A stretch of DNA of 39,775 nucleotides from Fragilaria crotonensis. Taxonomy: Eukaryota > Bacillariophyta > Fragilariophyceae > Fragilariales > Fragilariaceae. The stretch lies in the NCBI GenBank assembly GCA_022925895.1, contig JAKSYS010000591.1, positions 1 to 39,775 of the forward strand. Reading direction: 5' to 3'. The notes below the pieces were generated by a model. That model ran no database searches and was not told where the DNA came from. It was given only the letters and a program-made list of their open reading frames with translations. The translations under genes and the position numbers were made by a program. Shown here in pieces: positions 30,106-39,775 of the stretch (positions are counted from its first letter, which is position 1; each line of letters begins with the position of its first letter).

Positions 30106-31549
30106 TCAAAGCCTCCTGGCTGGTTGCTTGTTGTTTCTTTATTTGAACCCTGAGGCTCCAACTACACTAGTCACTCATCCAATGCTCATGACACCGTGAA
30201 CTCCTCAGGTGTAAATTAAGGTTAAAACCCCTTGAAAAGCGCAACCACTTCAATCAAGCACATCCATTGGAAGATGCTTTCATGGCATCAAGAACAAGTT
30301 GACCATCTGTACCAGCAGTGCTGGGACTACAAATACTATCCTGCTCATAATTGGTCAATATAATTAGAATACCTATAGGAGCAAAGAAAGATGATCAATA
30401 TCAGATAGTATTGTACATATTTCTAGTAGTACTTTTCTAGTAGTACTAGTATACTTAGTTCATAGATTTTACACTGGTGACGAGTAAGTCAACATGTCCT
30501 GCTGGAAAAGAATTGAGAGCCAATACTTCTAGTATAACAATAGTCATGATTGAGATTATGAATACTTTAATCAACAGTCCATTGAAAACTACAAAAACAA
30601 TGGAAATCATCATTGATGCAGCAAAATTCAAATAACATTGTCGACATGTTTGCAATTATGGTGCAATCCTCTAAGAACCCACCTCATGAACACAAATTAA
30701 GCATGGGATAACAAATTACAAAACTAGTATTGGGGAATTGGAGACAGGAAACAAATGCAAACTAAAAACTGTGGTGGTGGCAACAAACAAGGTAAGCATA
30801 TGAACAGGACAAAAGGAACGCAACCCAGACAAACAACAACAGTGACTGGACAAAACTAAGTTCAACTGAATGAACTACACTGATTTTCAATTTCCTTGAC
30901 AGTGAAGGAATCCAAAATCCAAACCAGGGAAAAATGTTGAGAAGCAAATATGAGTACCACTCTGCACGGTGAGCAACAAGCAACCCAAAGTCCTCGGCAC
31001 TGCCACTCTTCAATAGTAGAAATGGTGATCAGCAGGCATGAAGCCATTCTCCATTAGAAGTGGTGGTTGAGCAGGAGATCAAGCACTCACAACCGCATGA
31101 AACTGTCTGTTAGAGGTGGCGATCAGGAAGGCTGGAGCGATTCGCTATTGAGGTGGTGGCTGGACTGGATATTGTGCTCCTATATGTTTGTTCTTGCCAA
31201 CAAGTCAACTGAAATCCTGTGGGTGATTGCTCTCCATTTAGAGGTGATTACAAGGTGGTCAACAAGCAGGATGCCACAAGTACCATGATGGCCAAAGAGC
31301 AAGCAGTTGCCACTCTGCATTCAGCTGTAGCTGATGAAGTCCTGGTCGGTGACGAGCAAGACACTGCAATGATCAAGTCAACAAGAAGGAAAGGCCGATG
31401 AAATGTAACTACCATCGGGTAAAATTATCTTCTAGAACGCAGTTGTACTTGTATCATATGGTAAAGCAGCAACAAGAACTACTAGGAGAGTAGATTGGCA
31501 CCATCTTAAGGTATCACAGAGGATTGTTTGTGCTGTGGCAGTGTAACAT
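30106..31549. other. Gene-poor repeat-derived stretch
   Basis: No supported gene. Inverted copies of the 'ATCACCACCT' repeat lie between 31040 and 31250. Minus-strand frames near 30762-31047 are hydrophobic but switch frame and match nothing I recognise. Confidence 0.35.
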
Positions 31550-32646
31550 TTATGTCACAGCATCAGGAACAATGATTTGACACAGTGTACAGTTGTCGTG
31601 ACAAAGATGTACATTTGCAAGTATGCAAATACTGTTACTTCATGGTGTACCAAAAAAAGGTACAGGGACAAAGCACAAAAGTGTTCTGGACTCAAAGAAA
31701 ACATTACGTGTATCAACAAATGGTAGGTGTACAACCCGGAACCCTCTGAGGTGTCCCATCTTGTAGTATCCTCATGATGCCATGGTTTTGACCCAACCAT
31801 ATTGAGGCACGCACCACCTTGTTGATCAGCCAGGATGCCTTGATCTTGGTCTCAATTTGCCAGGAGGGTGCTTGTTTTCCAAAGCAACAGCATACTCTTT
31901 AGTAAATGAACAAGAAGAGTCCAATCTTCCATTACGAACCCCATTTTTAATATTCCTGCTGGTTTGTGAGACAGCTTGCAAAACATGACCATAAGAATGT
32001 GATTCTTATTTTGGCATTGACTATTTTTTTCTCTTGCAGGGATCAGAGACAAATGCAAATGAGATTCAGTGATAAGGAGTCATTTTTGTCCATTTCAATG
32101 GATTGATTATGGCCTTTGTACAGTTGCTCATCATTACGGTTCAATTTTCTTGTGACAGAAAATAGAGATTGCATTAATTTGTGGTGAAGTTGCAGTGCAC
32201 TGCTACAAGGCATATAAGTACCAGATTGTCATTGTAATTCTTCAGATCAAATAGTGTGCTCTTGTTTGCGACTCCAAATGTCACTGCAAGGACTCTTGTT
32301 GTTTGTTGTTCACCTTGAAAACAATGGAATGTTTGTTGTTCACCTTGAAAACAATGGAATGTCTTTAATGGCACATCCTTGATCACTTCAGGATCCCTCT
32401 TGTCCTTGTATTGGTGACCATAATAGCATTTTTGAAGATGAATAGTAGGGACTGCATAACTTTCTTGCGTGCATGCACAACAAACGCATTTAAGTGTTTT
32501 TGCAGACAGCCATGGAACTCCGCAGCAATGGCAATTATTGTCTTCTTGTGTGGAAATCTTCCAAACTCACCAGCACCATGCTGGCCCTCTGTCAGCAACC
32601 TTGAATCCATTCGTTTCCTCCACTCATCACAAACTTTTCTCTTCAT
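31550..32646 (-). pseudogene. Tc1/mariner-like transposase relic
   Basis: The minus strand from 32646 has an N-terminal helix-turn-helix-like start (RRMTSRLLTEGQH-type order: WRKRMDSRLLTEGQHGAGEFGRFPHKKTIIAIAAEF). Further on, at 32058-31950, it has LIPAREKNSQCQNKNHILMVMF, which resembles the segment (..KNKNHI.KVMFL) of Tc1/mariner-type transposases known from diatoms and oomycetes. The pieces lie in different frames with stops between them, and the catalytic DDE region is not clearly readable. A 30-bp tandem duplication (32301-32360) sits inside. This is a dead remnant. Family call is by eye and moderate. Confidence 0.45.
32301..32360. repeat. 30-bp tandem duplication
   Basis: Two perfect copies of a 30-bp unit starting gtttgttgttcaccttgaaa (32301-32330 and 32331-32360). 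Confidence 0.95.
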
Positions 32647-33179
32647 CCTCCTCTGCGAGGAGGGAGGAGGTTATGTTATTGTCTTGTTAGCAAGCAATGC
32701 CAATTTTCATGCACGGCCGAACACATAATCAAAGGGCCTGTATAATGGATGTTATATGGCTGGCTTCATCCTGCGCCTGCAAATTGTAGCGCACGTAGAC
32801 TTGGTAATCTAGAAATTCAATTGAAGCCACAAAAGGCATCAATTCGATCCACATCATATTCTCATTTCTCATGCAAAGCAGATGTTGTTGTGATCTTAAT
32901 TTGGAAGATACCCTTCTCATGTGAAGTCACAAATCCATTTGCTTACAAAGCTAGCATTGAAGTCAAGTGCAGCCCTGTGGGTTTTGAATGCTTTGGCAAG
33001 GCGTTCTATAAGTTGTCATGTAAGTGTTGGTGTGTCAATGTTGTCGTTGTTCTTGCTCTTGTAAAGAGAATATGATGCGCAAATGTAAGCCCTTTTGTCT
33101 CGAAAGCTTCTGCACAGTCGCTGTTTGAAGTACATTTCTGCTTGTGCATTCCATTCCATTACTACTAGCTAACGATTTG

Positions 33180-34375
33180 AACTCTTCCTTGCTCCATCTA
33201 GAGTTAAATGGCATGCATCAATATAGATCTTTCGTCACGCCCCAGATATGCTCAATGCCTACACCAGCTACCTTGCATGGAACTTGTTGGGTGAAATGAT
33301 TACCCAAACACCAAGCTTGTTTCCTACATGTTGGAGTGCTGTCACCTCTTCCGCAAAATCGAGATAGCTTGCCATCAGAACTCGAAAACTCCATTCCTCC
33401 ACGCCCTTGTCAGCTACATTGCCATCGGCATCGGATGCTGGATCCATGTTGTACTTCTCAGATTTTCTTGTTCAATTCAACCCCTCTCCCAGGACTTGCT
33501 TCAAAAGTCCTTTTGGCTGCCCTTGCCAGCCTTTCTTTTCTCGTGTTCTGATTGTTTTGACATCAACACTGTTCGCCCTTGCAAGTTCTTGCAATTCCCA
33601 AGTTGATATTGGTATCAATCATTCAAGATGTTGAGGGCCCAAGCTCTACTTTCAGTTCAGAGATTGTGTTGTTCCTTGTTTGCTGATTACCAGGCAGAGA
33701 TGGGAGGATAAGATGGTGGCGGTTCAATTCTCTTCTTTGTCTGTCATCCAGAATGATCCCGCATCACCAGGTTCAAAGACAAACGAGGCCGATTTTGTGT
33801 CGCCAACATCAACCGTACGTTCATGCATGCCGAGATAGCCATCTTCTTGCTCTATTATTGACTCATGCATTCGTAGCTAGCTGCAATGCTCCAAGGATCG
33901 GTCCATGCTATAGGCGTCAAGCCATTCACCATTTTTGCGTGACCTCGAGTGATTGAAGAGGAAGGCAAAGTCAAAGTGCAAATACAAAACTCTGAGGCAA
34001 TCAACACACTCATCAAATTGAATTGCCATGTGGTTGTCGTACGTTCGATATCCATCATTGTTTGCTCCAAGCTTCTTGAAGTAGATAGTGAATGGGGATT
34101 GCTTCAAGTCTTTCTTTGCAGCTTGGCAATGGATAGCTGTTACTGCATCAACATGAATGTAAGTTTTGTTCTGACATGATTCGTTGATTTCTTCCACTAG
34201 CACTCAACTAATATCTACCCCGAATCTAGTCTCGCGCAATTGCAGGGCTGATATCATGAAGCTCAAGGCATCCGTCTTAGAGAGAAGTGGCCGTTGACCT
34301 AATGGTGGTCCAACCCATTGCCTACTTCCGAGAAGGAATTGGCTATACTAGACTCTCATCTTACCCAAAAATCAT
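33180..34375 (-). pseudogene. DDE-transposase-like gene relic
   Basis: From about 34320 to 33724 on the minus strand one frame, broken only by two stops (near 34206 and 33879), reads SKTDALSFMISALQ..R..FG, VEEINESC.NKTY, FKKLGANNDGYRTYDNHMAIQFDECVDCLRVLYLHFDFAFLFNHSR and EDGYLGMHERTVDVGDTKS..FEPGDAGSFWM (each quoted in pieces). Further along, near 33265, is AGVGIEHIWGVTK. This order of motifs fits a repeated, transposase-like family with a DDE-type fold (D in the QFDECVD region, acidic residue before WG..K). The family name is not certain. Stops and frame changes mean it is inactive. Confidence 0.5.
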
Positions 34376-36350
34376 CAGTGGCGCCACTCGTGACCATCAA
34401 CAAAAAACGATTGCTTTGTCATTGTATCATAGGTGAACCCGAGTCACTTGAGCCAGCGCCATGTAGTGGATAGCAAAATGGGACTCTCAAGATAGACCTG
34501 AAGTAGACAGTCTCTAATTGTGTTTTGCCGCATAGTACTGTTGTTTGCTTCCTCTTGTCGTTACCTTGCCAATTGTGTTGGCATTGCTGCCTTAACTAGT
34601 AGCTAGTTCTTTCTGCTGCGCTGGGAATCAAGGACATTACCAATTGATTCCGTGCCATCTCAACAGTTACATCAGCAAGATTCTCAATGCAACACCCAAG
34701 CCATGGCTGGTGACATTATCTCTTCTGGAAAGTATTCCAGCAACTCTGGAAGAGGATGTTTTTGTTTGTGTAAGAATCAATTGTCCGATTGGCCTGCTGG
34801 AGTAGCTCAATTTGTTGCTCCAGAACATCAGCAACAAGCAACTACACGACTACAACTATCATTTACGTTACCAAGAAAGAGCGTCTTGGCTCCGGGACTA
34901 TCCCAATATGTCTGCAGATTAACTAATTTCCCTGAAATTTGGGGCCATGCTTAGGCCTCTTTGTCTCATCCTGTGCTGCTATCTAAGCATCAGCTTTTTG
35001 TTTTGCCAAAGGTTGCTCTTCTGCAATTGCTGTGGTCAAGTTGACAACTTCTGGTAGACCCTGAGCAACACTGTGGATATCATTAATGAATGCATCTTGC
35101 AGCAAAGAGCGAAGAGAAACGTTTCTTACCATCTGGCAGATGTGTGACCAATCCTCCAGGTGTTGCTACATAGTTATCCCATATCCATCTTTTTGGATTG
35201 CCAAAGGGATCAAGACCTTTGGCTGATTGTCAGAATTGGCCAGTATCATTCAATTCTGTGAAGTCATCAAGAAGAGTTGTACCTTTGCATGATGAAATTG
35301 CCTTGTTCTTCATGCCTCTATCAAATCCAAGGGTCTCAAGAGTTGGAAACTAGGCCTTGATTGCTCAGAAATAGAGATCACCTGACAGCCATTTGTCTTG
35401 GTACCATTGTTGCTTGGTGATTTCAAGCCAACACTGATAATGGCTACATTGCTTGCGAGCGTCTTCATTTTGTCTCACGTGCCGACCCTCGAATGTCAAA
35501 CACAGCAAAAAATATATTATCAATCCAGTCAAAACAAAGGGCTCGGCAGTTACGAAGTGTAAGTTGTTGATGTCGTCATAACAATATCATGGTCTGCACA
35601 TCTTTTTTTATGTGGTTTCGATCGTCTTGTTTCGATGTGCGAGGATGCAGGGTTGGGGGGGAGCGAAGGTGACTTCATGAAATTTTGTACTGAGCCAACA
35701 CAATTTGTGCTACGAAGTGGATACCCTGGAAACCAGCCTTACATCAATCCAATTGATATATCATTGATCATATATCATATGTCATATAGTTCGTTGCAAG
35801 AGAAGTTATAACGAATTCGAAATCAGATCTTCTTAAGTACCTGGTAGGGTGTCAAAAGGGCCACGCAATACCCGAACGACGGAGTACTTCACCGGTAAAT
35901 CTGATCGTGCTATGAATATAGCTGTGACCTTTGAGAGAAGGTTATGTCAAAGAAGATTCGAGGAGAGTATAAGTCAGGTACTTTGGTGGTACAAGTACAG
36001 CCATAAATTCTACTAGAACTTCCATTAAGCTTGCTCCATCTTGCATAAGTATTGAATTCGACTGCATTTATTTATCATTCCAGCATGCCAGTTGAAGGAA
36101 GATTCGTCACAAGAAAGGTCATTTACACACTTATGAGGACGTTGCAAAAACATCGAACGAACCGAGCGACAGTATAACCTCGGAACTTTTTCTCCGCCAT
36201 ATTGTTTTCTATAAATGTGGCCCCGTAATCTCGACAGATTGGGATTCCCAGCTTCACGAGACATACCGGTCTAATGACTCAGTGTAAAGAACGAGCAGGA
36301 ACTAACAACAGATGATCTAACAAAACCTCATTGTTGCGTGAAGCTAAACG
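34376..36350. other. Gene-poor stretch before the lyase-like gene
   Basis: No supported gene. A 100-codon plus frame at 34652-34954 has no recognisable domain. The minus strand between 34960 and 35480 has protein-like fragments with many stops, probably more transposon debris. 35500-36350 is A+T-rich and contains the promoter and 5' UTR of the gene starting at 36351. Confidence 0.35.
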
Positions 36351-39171
36351 ATGAAGAGACTACAAATCATCGAGACCTTCTTCGTACTCAACGTTCTATC
36401 CGCAATAGCCTTGCGTGTAGAGATTTTGGTTAAGGAGACTCAAGGTGTGAGAGTCAACCAGTTTCCTGTGCAAGTGGTCGTTCCACTGCCGAAGGGCAAC
36501 AAATACGCGATTGACCAACTTAGCATCAGCGGTGTTCCCTCCCAGGTCGAGGTTCTCGAACGATGGCCTTCGGACAATAGTTTGCGCAATGTCCTCGTGC
36601 ACTTTCAAGTATCCAGCATCCCAGGCAGTACAATCCCACAACCACTCAGTTCTTTTTTGTGGACCAAGCACCTGTAGCTCCCACGCAGAGATGTATCGTG
36701 TCTGAAACCGGAAGTGTGATTACGGTCAACACGGGAAAGATCCGTTTCAATATCAACAAGGCAACCTTCAACCTCATTGACGAGCTTTGGGTCGATCAGA
36801 ATGGTGATGGCGCGTACTCCACCTCGGAACAGGTTGTTGTTTCCAATGTGCTGAATGGGGGCCATCTGGTCCCTCGCAGCGGAGCGGGTGGTGTGCAGTA
36901 CGACTCGGGCAGGACGGATGTGGTGTTTCGCATCGAAGAACGAGGTCCGATGCGTGTGGTGATTCGAGCGGAGGCATTCACCAAGTTTGTTTCGACAACA
37001 GATCACCAGCATGGTTTTGCCGTTCGTCTGTATGCGTATGCGAATCTGCCATATATCAAGGTCGACTACCAACTACAAAACTCCGCCAAGAATGTGAAGC
37101 GCTCCTGGCCTCTCTACCTTGAGGCGATGAATCTTGACTTGCGGGTGTTGGCATTGACCAACCCTAGCATCATTTTCGGATCGACAGATGGCTCTACGTA
37201 CACTACGAGTGGCTCCGCCTCCATGGCACAGACGCGACACGATGAGTACGCAGTGTTCAATGGAGCCGGATCTGAATTGAAGCGCCGCTCCCAGATGCGA
37301 TACACCGAAGACTATCGCAGGGGCACTGGTTTCATGCATCTTGCACAGGGCAATGTTGCTGTGACTGCCATCGGCCGCAACTTTTGGCAGATGTGGCCGA
37401 ACGGATTGAAATTCCAAAACAGTAAACTGACTGTTGAGCTTTTCCCGTCATGGAGTGCCCAATGGGAGCGAGGTGACAAGAGTCAGGGCATTCTTGGACG
37501 TACGAACCCCACCGGTTTGTACTGGCTCAAGGACATGCAGCACGTGTATAAGGAAACATTGTTCGTGTTCCATCCTAGTCCTCCGTCGACTGTGGATGTC
37601 AGAACCTTGCTGCGACGTTTCAGTTTCATCCTGTTGGCGTTGTTGGCGTTGATTGGCACCGAAGCACGAGAGCTGCACTGGATTTGGGTGGATACATTCC
37701 TGCGCGAGTCCCCTCATTTCCGACTGGACGACAAGCGTACGATGGTTTCTACACTATGTGGGACGGATATAAGATGGACCCTGATGATACGTCCTATTCG
37801 TGTAATGTTCGAGTCTGGGGAGATCCGGAAGTGGGCTATCGCGATAAAGCGTCCACAGCAGGTGGTACTCCTTATTGGAACGAAGGATTTATAGTAAGTG
37901 GCGACCCACAGGACTACTTCCTGAACGAACTCATGGCAATCGGCGAGCTGAACGTGAGACCGGAGTGGATGGCAGGCTACAACTATACGCGAGACCAAGG
38001 CTTTCTGGCGTTGACGACCAATCCGTATCCACCAGATTCCTGGCGAGTGTTTGATGGTCACGGAATCTCGGTGTATGCTGCTGACCTTCTTCCTGGTACC
38101 ATTAATAGCGAGGCAGACATGGTTGCTCGAGACGATGCTCATGGTTGGTTCTATCATGTTGCTCAGTCCTACGTGTCGACAGGGAATCTGTGGGTGAAGG
38201 ATTGGTATGCTTTCATCGCGGAGTTTCGAAAGGTTCGATTAAATCAAGGCGATCCGTTTCCGCCGATGGCAGATCGCGAAATCGCCCATGCAGTCAATCA
38301 TGCGTATCAGGCTGCGCGTGTCGTCGGCGATCCCGACTTTGGCCCGAACTTTCGGCGATACTTGCGCGACCACCTGCGTCCTGCGCAAGATTTGGTGTAT
38401 GGCCAACAGTTCGACCCTCGGCCTACAGGTGGTGGAGGTTTCCAGACCGGGTATGTAATGAGGACCTTTATTGCATATTTGGAGCTTGTGCGTGATGTGG
38501 ATGTGCAAGGATACGCTGAGGCGTTCCAATACCTGTCGGACACATGGCATGGAATCTGTATTACGGAACTTCGCATACTACCACAACCCTTCAACGAATG
38601 GCGGCATCCCAGGCAAGTCAGAGGGCACCGGCCTGATATTGGTCGACTCCCAGGCTTGGTATTACTGGCAAACTGGTCTGACGGCGTATTGGGATCACAT
38701 CCAGGCATTTGTGAATGGTGGTATCAACGGCGGCACGCCGCCATACGAGGGCACCAGTGGTGGCTTCGGTGATGGCCTCTGGAGCGGTCAGTTGGAGGAC
38801 GGATGTACAACTATGTGTTGCAGAGCAGTCGTTTGGATAATTCGCCGCCGGCGCCCATTACCAATTTGCAAGCTAGCAAGACGGGTAGTTCGGTTCGGAT
38901 CCAATGGACGACTCCGGCTGACGCCATTAGGTTTCATGTGGTCTGGAGCGACAGGACCATCTCGGAGCCTCAATCGACGTCGACGAATGTTCGCAACTGG
39001 TGGGCAGCGAACACGGTCGGCACCGCCCTCGTCGGCATTTCGAATACTGTGCAGTCGTTGCAGTTTGATGTTGGCAGTGCTCCGACTGTGTATGTTGCTA
39101 TGTTTAGCTTTGATGCTAGCAACAACATGAGTCGCATGTCAAGTTCAGTCCTGGCAACAGCTGTTGCTTGA
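36351..39171 (+). pseudogene. Exo-rhamnogalacturonan-lyase/YetA-like enzyme with FN3 domain, frameshifted
   Basis: Residues 1-20 form a signal peptide (MKRLQIIETFFVLNVLSAIA). The RIFT-barrel pattern of the PcRGLX/YetA family follows: VKETQGVRVNQFPVQVVVPLPKG, then VLERWPSDNSLRNVLVHF. A central beta-rich domain, a helical part (ADMVARDDAHGWFYHVAQSY, REIAHAVNHAYQAARVVGD, then GTGLILVDSQAWYYWQTGL) and a C-terminal fibronectin-III-like domain (PPAPITNLQASKTGSSVRIQW...TVYVAMFSFDASNNMS) complete about 930 residues. Homology jumps frame four times: near 36650 (a run of T), near 37605, near 38556 and near 38795. PcRGLX-type enzymes cleave rhamnogalacturonan from chain ends outside the cell. The substrate here is inferred, and the FN3 domain and layout are bacterial in style. 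G+C looks higher than in the flanks (by eye). Either a recent pseudogene or an error-prone assembly. Confidence 0.65.
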
Positions 39172-39445
39172 GCATGTGAAATTGGTATTGAGTGCAGCGG
39201 CCTCAAGTAAAATAGTTTTGATGTTTTTTCATGGAAGCCATCGTATGGTTTACCCCTAAAGACTTGGCCGTTGTCAATGAAGGCACAGGTGCATCCGTAT
39301 TGGTGGCTCCCGACTCCCGACTCAATGGATGATGCTTTGCTGCAGTGGATCGGGTTTGACAACGAGGCAACCTAGCACTTTTTACTGGCATCCGATTGGT
39401 CACCGAGTGCAAGAAATTTACAGATTTTGCAAAACAGGAATCCCC
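39172..39445. other. 3' flank of lyase-like gene
   Basis: No gene recognised. The short open frames overlap and lack domains. Confidence 0.3.
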
Positions 39446-39703
39446 TCACTGAACGAGGTCAATCGTAGTCCAGGTGCCCTCAGGAAAGCCGCAGTTGATG
39501 TTGCAATTAACCGTGTCGAAGCCAATCGCATCAAGAACGACCGTACTTTCATGAGACCGCGACGCCGCCGTTGTTTGCACATACGCGTCACCTGTGCGTG
39601 TCTGGAGGAAACGAAATGTATGCCAGTCCTCATCGATGCAATACCCGACGCACCGCTTCGCGGAGGCATGGTACCACGACATTGATGCGCTCTCTCGCAA
39701 CAT
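39446..39703 (-). CDS. Hypothetical Cys-containing protein or exon fragment
   Basis: 85-codon minus frame ending ..CNINCGFPEGTWTTIDLVQ, with HTFRFLQTRTGDAYVQTTA and ESTVVLDAIGFDTVNC. The mix of Cys, Gly and beta-strand-like Thr/Val stretches looks like a real extracellular domain and not a random frame. I do not recognise the family. A TAA lies in frame just upstream of the ATG, so this is either a small protein or one exon of a gene extending past the window end. It is tail-to-tail with the lyase-like gene. Confidence 0.35.
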   Translation of the reverse strand: MLRESASMSWYHASAKRCVGYCIDEDWHTFRFLQTRTGDAYVQTTAASRSHESTVVLDAIGFDTVNCNINCGFPEGTWTTIDLVQ

Positions 39704-39775
39704 CCCTTTTTAATGTCCGTCCGACAACATAACCACGCGCACACACCAGGCCTCGATCGGTGGGAAAATTCTCAT

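Noticed and set aside
34652..34954. 100-codon plus-strand frame
   Set aside because: Gln/Ser-rich without domain or neighbouring context; kept only as part of the unannotated stretch.

Overview
The window looks like nuclear DNA of a eukaryotic alga, most likely a pennate diatom. The evidence is: plant-type leucine-rich-repeat (LRR) proteins ending in a Cys-rich CxCC..CY tail and carrying short (about 100-116 nt) GT-AG introns; a FIS1-like mitochondrial protein; a RING/TPR protein; a dirigent/allene-oxide-cyclase-barrel-like secreted protein; and many eukaryotic transposons. Seminavis robusta or a relative is a guess from general gene style, not a proven assignment. Genes are sparse and mobile DNA makes up most of the window.

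Layout. (1) 1-3121: a piggyBac-type transposon with 18-bp terminal inverted repeats and a frameshifted minus-strand transposase. (2) 3122-7561: an intact two-exon LRR gene, then an intact minus-strand secreted AOC/dirigent-like gene with three tandem repeats upstream, and a truncated direct duplicate of its 3' end. (3) 7562-7780: the N-terminal part of a FIS1-like gene, cut off where the next element begins. (4) 7782-19117: an 11.3-kb element bounded by an 8-bp direct repeat (accgtagt) and by very long (about 1.25 kb) inverted ends, each containing a 177-bp tandem array. It carries no visible transposase. It holds an intact RING + TRAF-type finger + TPR gene, a broken ankyrin-type gene and a nested 1.5-kb foldback element. 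(5) 19606-23980: a metallophosphoesterase with one frameshift, a decayed copy of the ankyrin-gene tail found inside the big element, and a heavily frameshifted membrane LRR gene on the minus strand. (6) 23981-36350: a transposon graveyard. It contains a 5'-truncated non-LTR retrotransposon with a 17-bp target-site duplication, a degraded Tc1/mariner-like transposase, another DDE-like transposase relic, and scattered copies of a short 'ATCACCACCTC...' repeat. (7) 36351-39171: a signal-peptide-bearing, exo-rhamnogalacturonan-lyase/YetA-like polysaccharide-degrading enzyme with a C-terminal fibronectin-III-like domain. It has bacterial-style architecture and is broken by four single-base frameshifts.

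The most interesting object is the 11.3-kb inverted-repeat element. It looks like a non-autonomous, Mutator-style gene-carrying transposon. It sits directly against a truncated FIS1-like gene and carries a diverged copy of sequence also found 2 kb outside its right end. Its RING/TPR gene is preceded by three phased ~110-bp repeats, each holding a TGACGT motif. The genes in the window do not form one pathway. Repeat boundaries and frames were read by eye, with no alignment or database search.
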